NCBI GenBank assembly: GCA_000611775.1
Contig: KK106984.1
Coordinates: forward strand, 4,007,341 to 4,071,340
Source of the DNA: Umbilicaria muhlenbergii
Lineage: Eukaryota; Ascomycota; Lecanoromycetes; Umbilicariales; Umbilicariaceae
Length of the DNA: 64,000 nt
Direction: 5' to 3'
The notes under the pieces are model-generated. The model worked only from the letters and a program-made list of their open reading frames with translations, had not been told where the DNA came from and searched no databases. The translations under genes and the position numbers were made by a program. Positions within the stretch are counted from its first letter, which is position 1. Each line of letters begins with the position of its first letter. Positions 50,227-62,464 of the stretch are shown here, piece after piece.

Positions 50227-52275
50227 TTCGAGTGCTGGAATGTGAAGCTCTAGAGATATGAAGAAGCTAGATACAGAGTAGAATTGTCAAGAAAAATGAG
50301 AGGTTCTATAAGAGGGCGAGAGTGAGGCGACGTGAATGTGAAAGTGAAAGGAGAGACGGGATCAGTAGCATAGATGGGGACGGCAGGGTCATCATAATAT
50401 ACTCATGCCCTTCTCCTCACGCAAAGGGTGGCCATTGGTGACGGAACGATGGAGCCATAGTTTGCACAACCCAAGCTGTCTATATCGGTGCAAGCGCCTT
50501 GACGGAAATGGAGTAGGAGAAGAAGCTTCAGAGGCCGAGAGCATATAGCGCACACTAGGTAGGGTTAACGAAGTCAGCTAGTCATGCCTGCCATTGGCGG
50601 AGACCTTGCTGCGGCACTCATGTCGAAAGTAGATGGTGGATAGGCGGGGATTCAGGGATATGGGGAATTGGAGATGGTTTTGTTTAGGCGGAAAAGGTTG
50701 AGGAGGTTGCTACGAATACAACATCCGCCAGCCAGCCAGACCTACAGGGCGTGTTTGGAGCACTCTTCAGCACACAATCCTGCGTCCATTGCTCGAGTGT
50801 GCCGTGGACGCGGGACCAAAATAGTATTTGGACCCTGGAGGTAGCAGTAGGTAGTCTCAGCAAGCGCACACAGATGGGCGCATAGATGGAGAGGACGGCT
50901 TACGGCTTACGGCTTTGAGATGTCAGCTTGAGCTTGAGCTTGAGCTTGAGCTTGAGCTTGCAGCCGACGGCCGGCTCTGCGATAGGCCGAGGAGACGAGG
51001 GCGAGTAGGGGTATGCCACTGCGTTCCGGGCCAGTGGAAGGATTTGCGCAACGGGAAATGGGGCCGCACGGGGGCGCCCCATACCCGGATGATGCATCAT
51101 ATTACCCCATGCTTTTGCGGGGAAAAGCTCTCTTGGCCTGCCTTGGCCCCTGAAACAAGGGAGAGCTCAACCCCGACGACCCACCATTCGCAAATGATGG
51201 ACTCTAAGAACCTTAACGTACTCATGCAAGCTTGGCCACGGTCAAGTCGTAGAACAGATTTCATCCCTCACCTCCGTACTTACCATGCTCCTCCTGTTCA
51301 TCCTCCTTGTGAGAAGGCTAGCACGAGTCTGAATAGCTACACGAAGCACCGGCCTTCCTGAAACCCCCCCTGCCCCCTTCATGCATGCGGGGTCGCATAG
51401 ATCTAACAGGAGTCCTCGTGAGGACATACGCAATGGCTAAGATAGCTTTGATAGACAAGACACAATACGCTTGCTTAATATCAAGACCTTAAAGGAGTAC
51501 GAGTATGCCTTGTGCAATCTGCACGCTTGCGTCGTAGTCATCGAGAAAGACCTCCAAGTACTTTGCATTCGCTTGATAGCCAACTCGTCAGCCAAGGCGA
51601 GGTGTGGCAAGCCACGCCTCGCCGGCTAATCAACTTTGGTAAGGTGGAACAGAATTTGCTATCGATCGGATGACAGTCCTCTGCTCCGAATCTTGTTTCA
51701 TCCGTAATTGCATGTTCTTTGTCGAGGTGTGCTGCCTACCTTGTACGACCACGCGAACGAACAAGATATGTGGCAGTATCCAGCTGAGGACCTCCTCGAT
51801 GCCAAGTCATCTTAAGGCAGTGTCGAAGAAGAGTTGATAGAGATCAGTGGCTTTTAGCATTTACACGTCATCTGGGACTTTTAGAGACTTCTTAGTGGGT
51901 TCCAGTAGAGCAGCCTACTGGTAGGGGATTGCCGCTTGTTTTGGCCCTGAGCCGGGCCCTCGCTGGGTGTAAGCAGCGCACATGGAAATCTGTTTGAAGG
52001 AAACCTTCTGTCTTCTTTCGTGCGTAGAGCAACTATCTACCGATCAAGAACGACGGGAGATTTGGAAAAGAGTGTGGGAGCCATTGCGGCTTACTGAAGC
52101 CTTCCACCCTTGCTTAGCGCCATAGCGCAGCAACTGTCATGACTATCAAATGACACCGCAATGTAAATATATCTGACTGCGTGCGCTAGGTGACGAAGTA
52201 AACGATGCTATAGACATTGCAATTGGTTTTGCAAGAGGTCCCCGTGCGGCGAGATCAGAGGAGCAATGGAAGGCG
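50227..52275. other. Intergenic region of 2 kb
   Basis: Upstream of the ATO transporter gene and downstream of Argonaute. No supported gene; it includes a hexamer microsatellite. Confidence 0.4.
50925..50960. repeat. Hexamer microsatellite (AGCTTG)x6
   Basis: Six exact tandem copies of AGCTTG. A shorter repeat of ACGGCTT-type words lies just before it (50896-50915). Confidence 0.95.
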
Positions 52276-55200
52276 CTATTGCCAGTACATGGTAAAGGTG
52301 AGATCCGCTACTTCACATCAGCAAGTTTGGTTCCTAATTCGGAGCTAAAACTCACCGTGTGGTTCTGGCAGAAATGTCTGGTCATTGACAGTGCGAAGAG
52401 AAATCTTCGCTCGCTCACAGGCTTGATCCGCGTAGTAAATCGGCGGCACCAGGCCAACACTCCTTGTCGCCCGTCCGTACGCGAAACAAAGTCCATACAC
52501 TATGACCAATATTAAACATACGCTGCCTGTAACTGCGTCTAAGAGAGACCTTACCAATACGCTGGAAGTCATCTGTCGAGAGATTGTTCTCATCCAGAAT
52601 CATTGTGTAATGGCATGGACGACAAGTGCCCTGGAGGGCGCTCTGGCTGATCAAGAAGACATCTTTCGGATTTGCCGAAGCTTCAAAACAAGTGCCTGAA
52701 GGACATATCAACTTAGAATAACACCGGCGGCAGAAATCGACCATTGAACGAACCTGGTAGGCAATTGCCCAGCTTATCCCCGCGGTCAGATACAGGGAAT
52801 GCACGTGTGTGATGGCGTTTCACAGCCGTGCACACACTGATCTTGGTGGATAAGCTGAGCTGTTTGCACACCTCTGTCCCGTAGTCAGCATACCAGCTAA
52901 CGATCGAGGATGCAGAGGTTCCCCTCTATACCTTTGAGAGACTTGACCTCTTGCTCCATCAGAGCTGGGACAGCACTATCGCCCACACTATCGCGCCAAT
53001 CTTCACGGAGGTACCCGCGGTCAGTTAATGGTGTTATGAATGTGTCAGGGATGACCTACAGATAACTGAATCAGGAAACAGGCCTTTGTTCTTCTGGCTA
53101 AAGCGAACAAGGAGCTCCTTGAACATGGGACGGATGTCCCCTATCAACTCCACAGTTGCAGGTTGAGCAGAGGTCACGGCAGTGAAGCACACGCAATCAG
53201 GATCGTAGCTTCCAGTGAGTGCAGCGAATGAAGGTGGCGGTGGATTCTGTCGCAGTTGTCCTGGGCTTGGGTGGGAGACGTCCCCACCGATCATCATCCA
53301 GCGCTTCCCGTGGAATAGGGGCTCCGCAACACATGAATTACGGCCACCAAGCTTCAAATTGATCTTGAGGCTAACGTTCCCCAGATACTGCATTTGGCCC
53401 TTTTCCTTCAACGCCTTTTCGACCACCATGACCTAGAATAACAGGGTCAGCATTCCGGATCGAGTATATGATAGCTGCGTCTTCTACCTGTGATGCGACA
53501 CCATACTGTCTCTCGCAACAGTTTTTGATGATCTTGTAGATGGCGGCCGTGCAGGCGTGTACCAAAAAGATGAAGAGGTCTGGCTTTCGCTGGAAGTGGT
53601 TTCCAGTCTTTGCAAACAGGGCTTGTATCATCTCGTTCAAATCACCGTGTGGATTGCCGAGAATGAATGCGGGGGGTTGCCCAACAGGTGCATCAAGACC
53701 AAGGCCAGCCAATGAGTTGACTAAGGCTCTCGCAAAGGTTTGGAGAACCTGATCATTGACACCTCGACCAGTCGGCAAATATGCCACCCCATACGAGAGG
53801 AAGCTACTAGGTGTGAGCAGACTTTTGCCTCGAAGATTCCAACTACCTGATTCCGGCCCCCTATTTTCAGTGCCGGCCCCATATTGGACTACTGGGGTAG
53901 GCAGAAGCCGCGCCTCTATATCGAGCATACGAGTCGAAATGGATGTGCCAAATGCCCTTGGTATGCTCAGCTCATGCCAGTGAAGTTTCTTCACGTTCTC
54001 GATAATTTGCTGAGACCTCGTGTATGCCGGGGCTGTTGCAAACCTAGGAGCGATCAGTGTTAGTCTCTTGTAGACTAAGGGCCTTCCAGCCCATGAATAC
54101 TCACCTGATAAAGTCAGCTGTCTCTTGCCCTTGGAGCGCCTCCTTATACCGCTCTCCAGATGCCGTGAAGCACAACTCCATCGGAAAGTGCCCTTCCTTA
54201 CAGATTAACAAAGGTAAGCTTGGGAACGACAACGAGATCTGGTATTTTCTGGTGAAGTAGTCATATACTGTTGTCGGGGCTGACCGTCCACTATCCTGAT
54301 CTTGTTCGTCGAACTCAGTCTCTCGTGCTCCTTTTCCTGACACCCTCAATACACGCATCTTACGTGCATTTCGACTAGGATTGAGATGCCTCACGACGAA
54401 AAACATGCCTGCAATGCGTTCACATGCTTGCTGAAAGGGTCCACGGTGTGACAAAGCCCATTCTTCAAGATCTTGCCCTAGCCCAATCCCAGCAAATGCA
54501 CGCGCCACGTCCACAGCACAAAGTCCTGGTGTGAAGTATGCGCTGACGACCACGTCCACGTTAATCGTTAGCTTGCCGCAGCAGAAGTTTAACGACTGAT
54601 GAATTCCCCGAAGAGCCTCAAGGACACCGCCTGTGGATTGAAGAGGCAGCATCAGACCTGGTGCCCTCTCAAAAAAGGCGGTAGATTTAGGCCGCGTAAT
54701 CATCCTGGATGCAGGATCTTGACGGTATAGAGCGTTGAGGGCCTTGAAGCAATCCTCAACAGCGGAATCAGTAGTGGAAGTAAGATCAACGGACCCTGCC
54801 TTGATATACTCGACCAATCTGCGAATGTTCAAGGTACCGCTGTTCCTTATCATCACGTCAACTTGATTGGGCCGCTCAGTGAGATGTCCTGGGAGATCAA
54901 GCGTGGTGGCTTTAGATTCTCCAGCCTCCATCAGCTTATCAGGAGACCATCCAAGAGAAACGCCGTCGAAGACAAAGTTAGAGCCCAACAAGCCTGTTAG
55001 TGTAGGGTGTAGAAGCACTTTTGCTTGCTGCATTGCCGAAACCTTTTCACTGCCGCGACGTTGAGAGGATACGGGGACATGGAATCTAAGGTCGTATTGA
55101 AAGATCTTGCACAACATGTTAGTACTCACTGCCGTAATTGTCATCAGCGACAGAGGACTGTACCTTGACAACGGGCAATGATAGAAGTACGAAGTGGTTC

Positions 55201-55565
55201 AACGCAATGCGAAGCGGCTTTCCCAAAGTCCCCTTAAGTGGAAGCTCGTTCAATGTTAGAGCTCCGCCATTAGCAGGGCGAGGAACCACCTCCGGCAGGT
55301 CAGGAAGCCTCTCTACAGAAGACGGTGCTCTAGAGGATGAATGTTGGACATAGCCTCCACGGTCTGAGCCATGGTAGCCTCCGCGACCACGGTAGCCCCC
55401 ACGCCCACGGTCATCAGTGCGTTGACCATATTGAGCGGCCCGAAGTTCGCCATAGCCTTGGCGTTCATCGCGTCGTCCATACGAAGGATTTCGGTCCCTT
55501 CTTTCTGGACTCCGCTCTCGATCGTCTCGACTGGAGCGCCTCCGATCATCTCGATAGCCGGACAT
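52276..55565 (-). CDS. Argonaute (PAZ-PIWI) RNA-silencing protein
   Basis: Nine exons give 945 residues: 55565-55164, 55105-54105, 54043-53488, 53432-53060, 53000-52932, 52873-52754, 52695-52555, 52499-52356 and 52307-52276; introns are 48-61 bp and the sum is exactly 946 codons. The N-terminus is Arg-rich with RGG repeats (RGRGGYRGRGGY). Then come the N and linker regions (GKLTINVDVVVSAYFTPG), a PAZ-like region, and PIWI. Catalytic-site candidates are GGDVSHP (about residue 704), YWRDS (about 777) and YYAD (about 912), so the last position is Asp rather than the His of animal Ago2. The protein ends TFTMYWQ, a short hydrophobic end like other Argonautes. It should load small RNAs for transcript cleavage or quelling. 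Which paralogue class (QDE-2 or SMS-2 like) is not settled. Confidence 0.95.
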
Positions 55566-58004
55566 TTCGGAAGTTAGCCACTCCAGATAACCAAGGCTAC
55601 TTCAGCCATGTGTCAGCGTGAGTCAATACACTAACGAAATAAAGTAAGTGAGGTAAAGTATTTGTCACACCGGTAGAGAGTGTGAACTGAGGCGGAATGG
55701 AGCAGGTGAGGATAGACGGAAGGCGACTAGAGTGAGGTAGAGTAGAATAGCAGAGGGTAAAACGAAGGTAGAGTAGAATGAAGGTAGATCAGAATATAAA
55801 AGAGAACGATGGAGGCAGAGTACGGTAAAATGAGAGAGAGTAGAGTTGAATAGAATAGAATTCTTCGATCAAGAGCTGGAACCGCGAGATTGTTGAAAAA
55901 GGGAATAGCAAGACGATACAGTGACAAGGACTCTCTAAAAGCATTGCGACCGAGTTTGATTATTGCTTTACAGTAGAGGTTATGCAGCAGATGGCACATC
56001 AGCAAGAACAAAGGGCAGCAAAAAGCTTAGTGATAGAAAGAAATCTATGTCCGAACGCGTACCACCTTTCTTATAGAGCGTGAGGAAGATGATGCAGAGC
56101 GTTAATGTAGACCATGTAAGGTCCAGTTCAGAAGACGTGAAGGGAGATAGTGTTATGGAGGTTGGTTCCTCCAAGAAGTGAGTTGTACAAGGTGAGGTTG
56201 TGGAGATTGGTTCCTCCGAGAAATGGGCTGTAAGAGATGATTATGGAGGTTGGTTCCTCCGGAGAAGTGGGTTGTCACAGATGATGTAACGGAGGGTGGT
56301 TCCTCCGGAGAAGTGGGTTGTAACAGATGATGTAACGGAGGGTGGTTCCTCCGGAGAAGTAGGTTGTTAGGAGCACAGTCCGCGAAGTTGACTGGGCTAT
56401 ACAACTCCAATGAAGAACGTTGAGTGAGAAAGGTTACGATAAAGAGGGCTTCACAAGGGGTGGTTCCTTGTCGATAGCTGCTCGGTAGTGAGAAGTTAGT
56501 GGAAAGAATAGAAGGGATAATAGGACAGAGGGATTAAAGATGGTGGTAGGAGACAACGTGAGGACTCGGCCTGAGGTTGAATCGATGTCAAGCTTATGTG
56601 AAAGGTGTAGAAAGATTGAGAGGTGAGATTGTAGATGGAAAGACTTACAACAGAGGACGGTGGGAGAACAAAGACAGAAGAAGCTCGCGTACTTGATGAA
56701 ATATGAAGGTAGAAGAGGGGTGGTGGAGCTAGAAGGTGGAAGACCTGAACGCGTAGAAACCTCGCTTAAATACCCGCGGCTTAGGGCTTGAGAACGAAGT
56801 GAATGGTTCGGTGGACAGAGTGAGTGACGAGCGACTATAGGCCGTCGATGCTTAGATGTAGGCATGAGTTGATGTCTTTGCGAGTTGCCCAAAGCATACC
56901 GAAGGGCTCATAGTGCTGTGTTCCATTGCCCGTCGTGTAATCCACCAAGGAGCCAGAAAACGAAATCACACGCAAGCCACCCGAGATAGAGATTACGCAA
57001 TATCCATTGTAGAGACCTCAATTCCCAAAAGTCTGGGTCGTACCTTAACATTCCAGGAGCACCTCTCATCCACTCAGAAGGCACTGCATCCTTGCTGGGG
57101 GTTCCTGATGAACCAGCTGCCACATCTTGTATGTCAGCCGTCTAGATTGGCAGCGGCCCAGATAACGCAGACTCGACCTTCCATATAGCTCCGAACATAC
57201 AAGTGCAGACCGCATCTTGGCTGCAGCTGTATGCTCAGAGGTGGAGGATTTACAGCAATGTGCCGTGGGCATGGATGTACGGTCCTTCTGTACGGACGGC
57301 AATGTGGATCCGGTACGCCGGACATCCATCACTGGAAGGCACGCATAAGATGCACCTTGGAGCGTTGTTGCTGCTTAACAAGCTCGGGAACAGCCTGACT
57401 GATAGGATCGACATAAGTCGTGGAGCTCCTTGTCATCCCTATCGACGGCCGTACCAGAACTCGATGAAGCTGCATTCATATGTGGGAGGCTAAAAGTCAC
57501 AGACGCGTACTGACTGCTTTGTACGAGAGCCATAGTTCAGAATTGCAGAGATGAACAGTCACTGTTCTGGTAGGAAAGAGCAAGCGACGTCTGCTGATTC
57601 GGGTGGAGGCGAGGATTCACATCTAGTTGCGAGATCGGTGCCAGCCAATGAGCTATCGTATGACGTTTCATTAATATAATCATCGGGCAGCATGAAGAGT
57701 CAATGATCAGACAAGGCCTACATCTTCAAAGAAAGTCACAGTATCACTGTGCGGTTTATGTAGCTTGAAGGTAGGCTTTCTGTGCTTGCATACCGTAACC
57801 CGAAGCGTGATCCCATTCCTTTGCCCGTTATGTAATGTTGGAGCGACACGTCCTTCCTCTCAGAGAATTCATAACAGGTTCGACAATGAAGTGCTACAGG
57901 AATCCAGAGCGTTCTCTCAAATACTACATTTGCGCGTTTGAATGTTCAAGCACGCGCCAGCAAGCAACCAGTAAAATCAAGCTCGTTCATTCCTGCACTT
58001 CTTT
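55566..58004. other. Long intergenic region upstream of Argonaute
   Basis: About 2.4 kb with no supported gene. From 55.72 to 55.86 kb the plus strand is purine-rich with degenerate GTAGAGTAGAAT words; a minisatellite follows at 56.16-56.38 kb. Short open frames elsewhere resemble no family. Confidence 0.45.
56155..56375. repeat. Minisatellite of about 45 bp, five copies
   Basis: The word GGTTCCTCC recurs at 56164, 56209, 56252, 56298 and 56344 (spacing 45, 43, 46, 46), followed each time by a GAGAAGTGGGTTGT-like and ATGATGTAACGGAG-like segment. Copies 3-5 are the most alike; a degenerate GGTTCCTTG lies at about 56.46 kb. Confidence 0.9.
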
Positions 58005-60426
58005 CTACCACTCCAAAGGCTCTTGGATTGGCTCTCCCCGATTTGTCTTGGGCACCGGTGCCGCCTCCACTTTAACGGGGCCTTTCTGCTTTCCTCTTCT
58101 TAGATACCCACTCCCGTCCAACCACGGCGTGTCCATGGTCCTCCTGTCTTCAAACCTCTTAATTCTATCCTCCATCTGCATGGTCAACCCGATATCGTCC
58201 AGCCCGTTGACCAAGCAGTGTTTCCTGAACTCCTCGACCTCAAAGTCCGCAAGCTTATTGCCGGAAGCGTCATTGACGCGCTGGTTGACAAGATCAACCT
58301 CGATCTCTCTTCCAGCCTTGGCTTCCTCCGCTATTTTCAGCAGAGTATCCTGATTGGGAATGGTGAGAGGTAGCATGCCGTTTTTGAAAGTGTTGTTGAA
58401 GAAGATATCGGCGTAAGACGGGGCGATTATACATGTAATTCCAAAGTCTAGAAGAGCCCAAGGCGCATGCTCGCGCGAGCTACCGCAACCAAAATTGGGC
58501 CCTGTGACAACCAATAACTTCGCGTGCCGGTACGGCTCCTTGTTGAGGAGGAAATCAGCCTTCTCGGATCCATCGTCGTTGTAGCGCAGAGCGTAGAATA
58601 GTGCAGAGCCAAGGCCAGTTCGCTTGATAGTCTTGAGAAACTGCTTGGGGATGATGGCATCAGTGTCTACATTTGAGCGATCCATCGGAGCCGCAATTCC
58701 CTTGAGTTTTGTGAATTTCGGCAGGCCTGCAGATGACTTCGGAACATCGTTGTTGGCATGTGGTTGATTGTCCTCCGGTATGTCGAGTAGACGGTCCAGG
58801 TCATCCTCGGTATCAATGTCGGAGGTTGCTGCACCGACGTTCAGTTTTGGCGAGGCTTTTGCGGGTGTAGCGTTCCTGGCTGCTAGTTTTCTCACATCGG
58901 CGAGCTTGCCGATTATCGCAGCAGCCGCCGCCATTGCTGGGGACATAAGATGCGTCCGACCACCGGCCCCTTGTCGCCCTTCAAAGTTCCGATTTGAGGT
59001 ACTTGCGCACCGTTCTTTGGGCGAAAGTATATCAGGGTTCATGCCCAAGCACATCGAACATCCCGCTTCCCTCCATTCGAAACCAGCATCAAGGAAGATC
59101 TTGTCTAGCCCTTCCGACTCAGCCTGCTTCTTGACGAGCCCCGACCCTGGAATGACCATGGCCCTTTTCAGGTTTGGCGCAATCTTCTTTCCATTGACGA
59201 TTTTGGCTGCTGCGCGTAGGTCTTCAATCCTTGCATTCGTACATGACCCAATAAATACCTTGTCCAGCTCAACGTCTTCCATCTGTGTCCCTGGAGTTAG
59301 GCCCATGTATTCCAGTGCCCGCCTCGCACTGTCCTTTTTGGCCTCTGTAGGGAAATCTTCTGGATTTGGGACAACCCCAGTAATTGGAACGACATCTTGC
59401 GGGGATGTACCCCAAGAAACCGTGGGGACGATGTCCTTTGCATTGATGAAGACTTCTTCGTCGTATTTTGCGCCCTCATCTGACTTTAGACTTGACCAGT
59501 ACTTGATGGCTTTCTTCCACTCGGGACTGTCGACTTTGGGCGCTAATGGCCTGTCCTTGAGGTATTCGAAGGTTGTCTCGTCAGGAGCCACCATGCCCGC
59601 CCTCGCTCCGGCCTCGATGGACATGTTGCAGATTGACATTCTCGCTTCCATACTCAAATCCCGGATGGCTGACCCGCAGAATTCAATAACCGCACCCGTC
59701 CCCCCAGCAGTGCCGATTACCCCTATCGTATGCAGAATTATATCCTTGCTACTGACACCCGGTGACAAAACACCATCCACCTGTATCCTCATGTTCTTGC
59801 TTCGCTTCGTTATCAGAGTCTGCGTGGCTAGCACATGCTCCACCTCGCTCGTCCCGATACCAAATGCCAAAGCCCCGAATGCTCCGTGCGTAGAAGTATG
59901 ACTGTCGCCGCAAACCACCGTCGTCCCTGGTAGCGTGAACCCTTGTTCCGGACCGATGATGTGTACTATCCCTTGACGTTTGTCACCTAAACCAAAGTAC
60001 GTCAGGCCAAAAGCCTTGACGTTATCCTCGAGCGTTAGGCATTGGGTGCGGGAATCGGCTTCCTCCACGAATTGGCCAACGTTCTTGAAGTTCTTGCGGG
60101 GTGTGGTTGGGACGTTCTGAGCAGTTTCAGTACACAACAAGCATACATGGCGATAAACATACGTGATCAGTAGTTGCGAGCGTACAATCCGGCCTTCGAA
60201 CCTTTCGACCTGCGTTGCGGAGACCCTCAAAAGCTTGCGGTGATGTCACCTCGTGCACAAGATGCCTATCTACGTTCGACACTCAGTCTTCCTGTTTCTT
60301 CGAAAAGCTAAGAAGCTGCTCCCTACCGATATATAGCAGGATTGTGCCGTCATCCCGTTCGTCGACGATGTGGTCTTGAAAGACTTTGTCGTATAAAGTC
60401 TGGGGCTTCTTATCTGCCGACGGCAT
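58005..60426 (-). CDS. LEU1: 3-isopropylmalate dehydratase, fused large and small subunits (Leu1)
   Basis: Three exons (60426-60327, 60269-60163, 60116-58005) give 772 residues, close to yeast Leu1 (779). The enzyme isomerises 2-isopropylmalate to 3-isopropylmalate in leucine synthesis. It has the aconitase fold with iron-sulfur ligands in GSCTN and [10 protein letters not shown], substrate motifs [20 protein letters not shown] and [11 protein letters not shown], and the small-subunit swivel domain with [17 protein letters not shown] near the end. A linker of about 70 residues (rich in Ala, Asp, Pro) joins the two halves, as is usual for the fused fungal form. Introns are 57 and 46 bp. No mitochondrial presequence is seen, so it is likely cytosolic. 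A long open frame on the opposite strand (58768-59901) is a shadow. Confidence 0.97.
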
Positions 60427-60982
60427 AATTCCTGAGACAGAGATAGGATATGTGATACAGGTTGATGCTGAATGTATTACAGCCACTTCCTGTGGTATCC
60501 AAAAGCTGAGCTGGAATCAGAGCCCTGGGGACAATGTTTTATGGATCTCTGCGCATGTCGCTGTTGCTTCCGGTATCGGAGAGGCGGAAGCGGCAACAAA
60601 CCGCGAAATGGAGGACTGCGGAGTAAGCGGTTCCGGAAGCGAGGCGATTGGTTGTCGAGTCTGCCTCTCTGTAGATATGTGCCTTACTCGTACTCGGAGT
60701 CCACTGTACGGCTCTGAACAACCACCCTTGCCGTGTTCGTAAGATAGATATTAGCTACTCGTATTAGACTAAGATACACGGCACAAACACCACATCAGAG
60801 CCCGCACTGCTGGACGCCGTGGACTTTAGAGAAAGCGTTACAATGGGACCTCTCTCTCCAACATACGAGCTGTCTACTGTACTTGTAGGCCATCTTGAGA
60901 ACGCATTAATGCCATCAGACTTGTACATTGCATAGACACCTTGCGAAGAACTTGAGTCTGGCCTTCAGCACTTCCGACGCTT
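60427..60982. other. Intergenic region
   Basis: LEU1 upstream region and 3' flank of the next gene. Nothing specific recognised; no Leu3-type CCG-N4-CGG site is claimed. Confidence 0.4.
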
Positions 60983-62464
60983 CTACAAGCTGCTACGTCT
61001 TCTTCCATGGTAAACGCAGATGCCTGTTCCACCCGATTTGTTCTTGGGATGCAGCGGACATAATGGACTACTGGGGAGGTGATCGGGTACATCAAGCTGA
61101 TACTCATCCTCCTCTGTCTCAAATCCCACGCTGACCCTGAACCAGTTGATGTCTCTGTCCACGTCCTTGTAAGCCTCTACCGGAGCAGTCTTGGGTTGGC
61201 CGTCGCCAACGCCTCGATGTATTAGGCCTTCGCCTTCCCTCACTGCATCCAGATCGAAAAAGAAACCTCGCATCTTGCCCGCTTTTGTCCTCCTTGGTGA
61301 TAATGGAGGCGTACTTATCTTCGTTGCCTCCGACGGTAGAAATGTAGGCGCATCCGGAGCGGACAACTCAACCTTAAAGTACTCTTGGTCGTCGGGGCCT
61401 CTGTAGACTGCATCGGGATCGGGCGTGTTCAGCGGAGGCTTGCTCGTACCATTATCCCGCGAGAACCATGAATCGGATATTACACCCACTTCATAGGAGC
61501 TTGATAAACTCTGCGGAGGCCGAGGCATTTCAGCGGTGGTAGGCAGACCATTGGCACCGCTTCTGACGTCAAGGACTTTAGAAACTTTCTCTTGATGGTC
61601 CTTCAGGATCCTCGAAACCCCTGTAAGCATGTCGTCGGTCTCTGTCTCTTGCTGCTGCAAATCTGAAACGTCCGGATCGCTCCTACCGAATTCCCTGCCT
61701 CTCAGGCCTAAGTAGCGTTTTGTGCGGCGGTACAGGCCTTCCTTCTCGAGCTTCATGACCCGCTGTCGAGGTCCTGGCTTCTCGCGTCGACGCCTATGGG
61801 CGTCAGGATCCTCAAAATCGTCTTTGTAGGCGTGTAGGACAGGGAGATCTGCACCAGGGGAGCCTTTAGAGGCACTAATGGGGCGCATAGACCGCAGGAC
61901 ATCGGACGCTGAAGGAGGCCTTTCCCAAAGTCTGGTATCATGCTGGCCTATAGGTTTGGCCCCTTGCATTTGTTTTTCAGGCAGATATCCGGTGCTTTCC
62001 ATCTTCGGCGAGAAGCTGGGCCGGGTCACCCGAGAGCTTGAGCCGTCTTTGCTAGCATGACGGGTTCCGCGAAGCGGCGATATCCTCATAGGCTTCTCAG
62101 CATAGCTGCTAACAAAGAGTCCATTTGTGCAAGCACCCTGTGGCGAGGGGGAAGTCGTTGAAGATGCTCCGGCCTGAGTGGTGGAGTTTCCAGCTGCCGC
62201 AGCTGAAACGGGAATGCTGTGAGCATTGAGGGTAGTTGCAACCTCTTCGTAGGCCAGCGTGGAGTGTTCCGACAACGAAGCTTGCGATCTTCCTTCATCT
62301 CCCTTCCTCGTGGTGGGCTGTGTAATGACGGTCATTGGAGACACAGGAGGCGAAGTGTCGGAATTGCTAGCCTCCGATTGGCGGATGACCCATGGTCGAA
62401 AGAAGCCTTGCTGATCTTCTTCAGGAGCAGAAGCCGGTTGTGATGCGACGGGTGGCAGAGTCAT
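60983..62464 (-). CDS. Unrecognised Ser/Pro-rich protein with a C-terminal Cys/His motif
   Basis: A single open exon from the ATG at 62464 codes 493 residues; the same frame is open further upstream to 62704, but that extension is hydrophobic and unlike the rest, so the shorter start (MTLPPVASQP) is preferred. The N-terminal two thirds are disordered and Ser/Pro/Thr-rich with short conserved-looking islands (GFFRPWVIRQSE, RRTKRYLGLRGREFG). Near the C-terminus is an acidic segment (INWFRVSVGFETEEDEYQLD) and then CPLHPKNKSGGTGICVYH, a CX2H-X10-CX2H pattern that could bind zinc. No family is recognised. It is likely intracellular. Confidence 0.7.
   Translation of the reverse strand: MTLPPVASQPASAPEEDQQGFFRPWVIRQSEASNSDTSPPVSPMTVITQPTTRKGDEGRSQASLSEHSTLAYEEVATTLNAHSIPVSAAAAGNSTTQAGASSTTSPSPQGACTNGLFVSSYAEKPMRISPLRGTRHASKDGSSSRVTRPSFSPKMESTGYLPEKQMQGAKPIGQHDTRLWERPPSASDVLRSMRPISASKGSPGADLPVLHAYKDDFEDPDAHRRRREKPGPRQRVMKLEKEGLYRRTKRYLGLRGREFGRSDPDVSDLQQQETETDDMLTGVSRILKDHQEKVSKVLDVRSGANGLPTTAEMPRPPQSLSSSYEVGVISDSWFSRDNGTSKPPLNTPDPDAVYRGPDDQEYFKVELSAPDAPTFLPSEATKISTPPLSPRRTKAGKMRGFFFDLDAVREGEGLIHRGVGDGQPKTAPVEAYKDVDRDINWFRVSVGFETEEDEYQLDVPDHLPSSPLCPLHPKNKSGGTGICVYHGRRRSSL

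Noticed and set aside
56155-56375. Regularly spaced repeats resembling a CRISPR array
   Set aside because: The spacers are themselves repeats of one unit, and the host is a eukaryote; it is a minisatellite.
58768-59901. A 377-codon open frame on the plus strand
   Set aside because: It is entirely antisense to LEU1 exon 3, whose protein matches its family throughout; the open frame is a by-product of codon bias.
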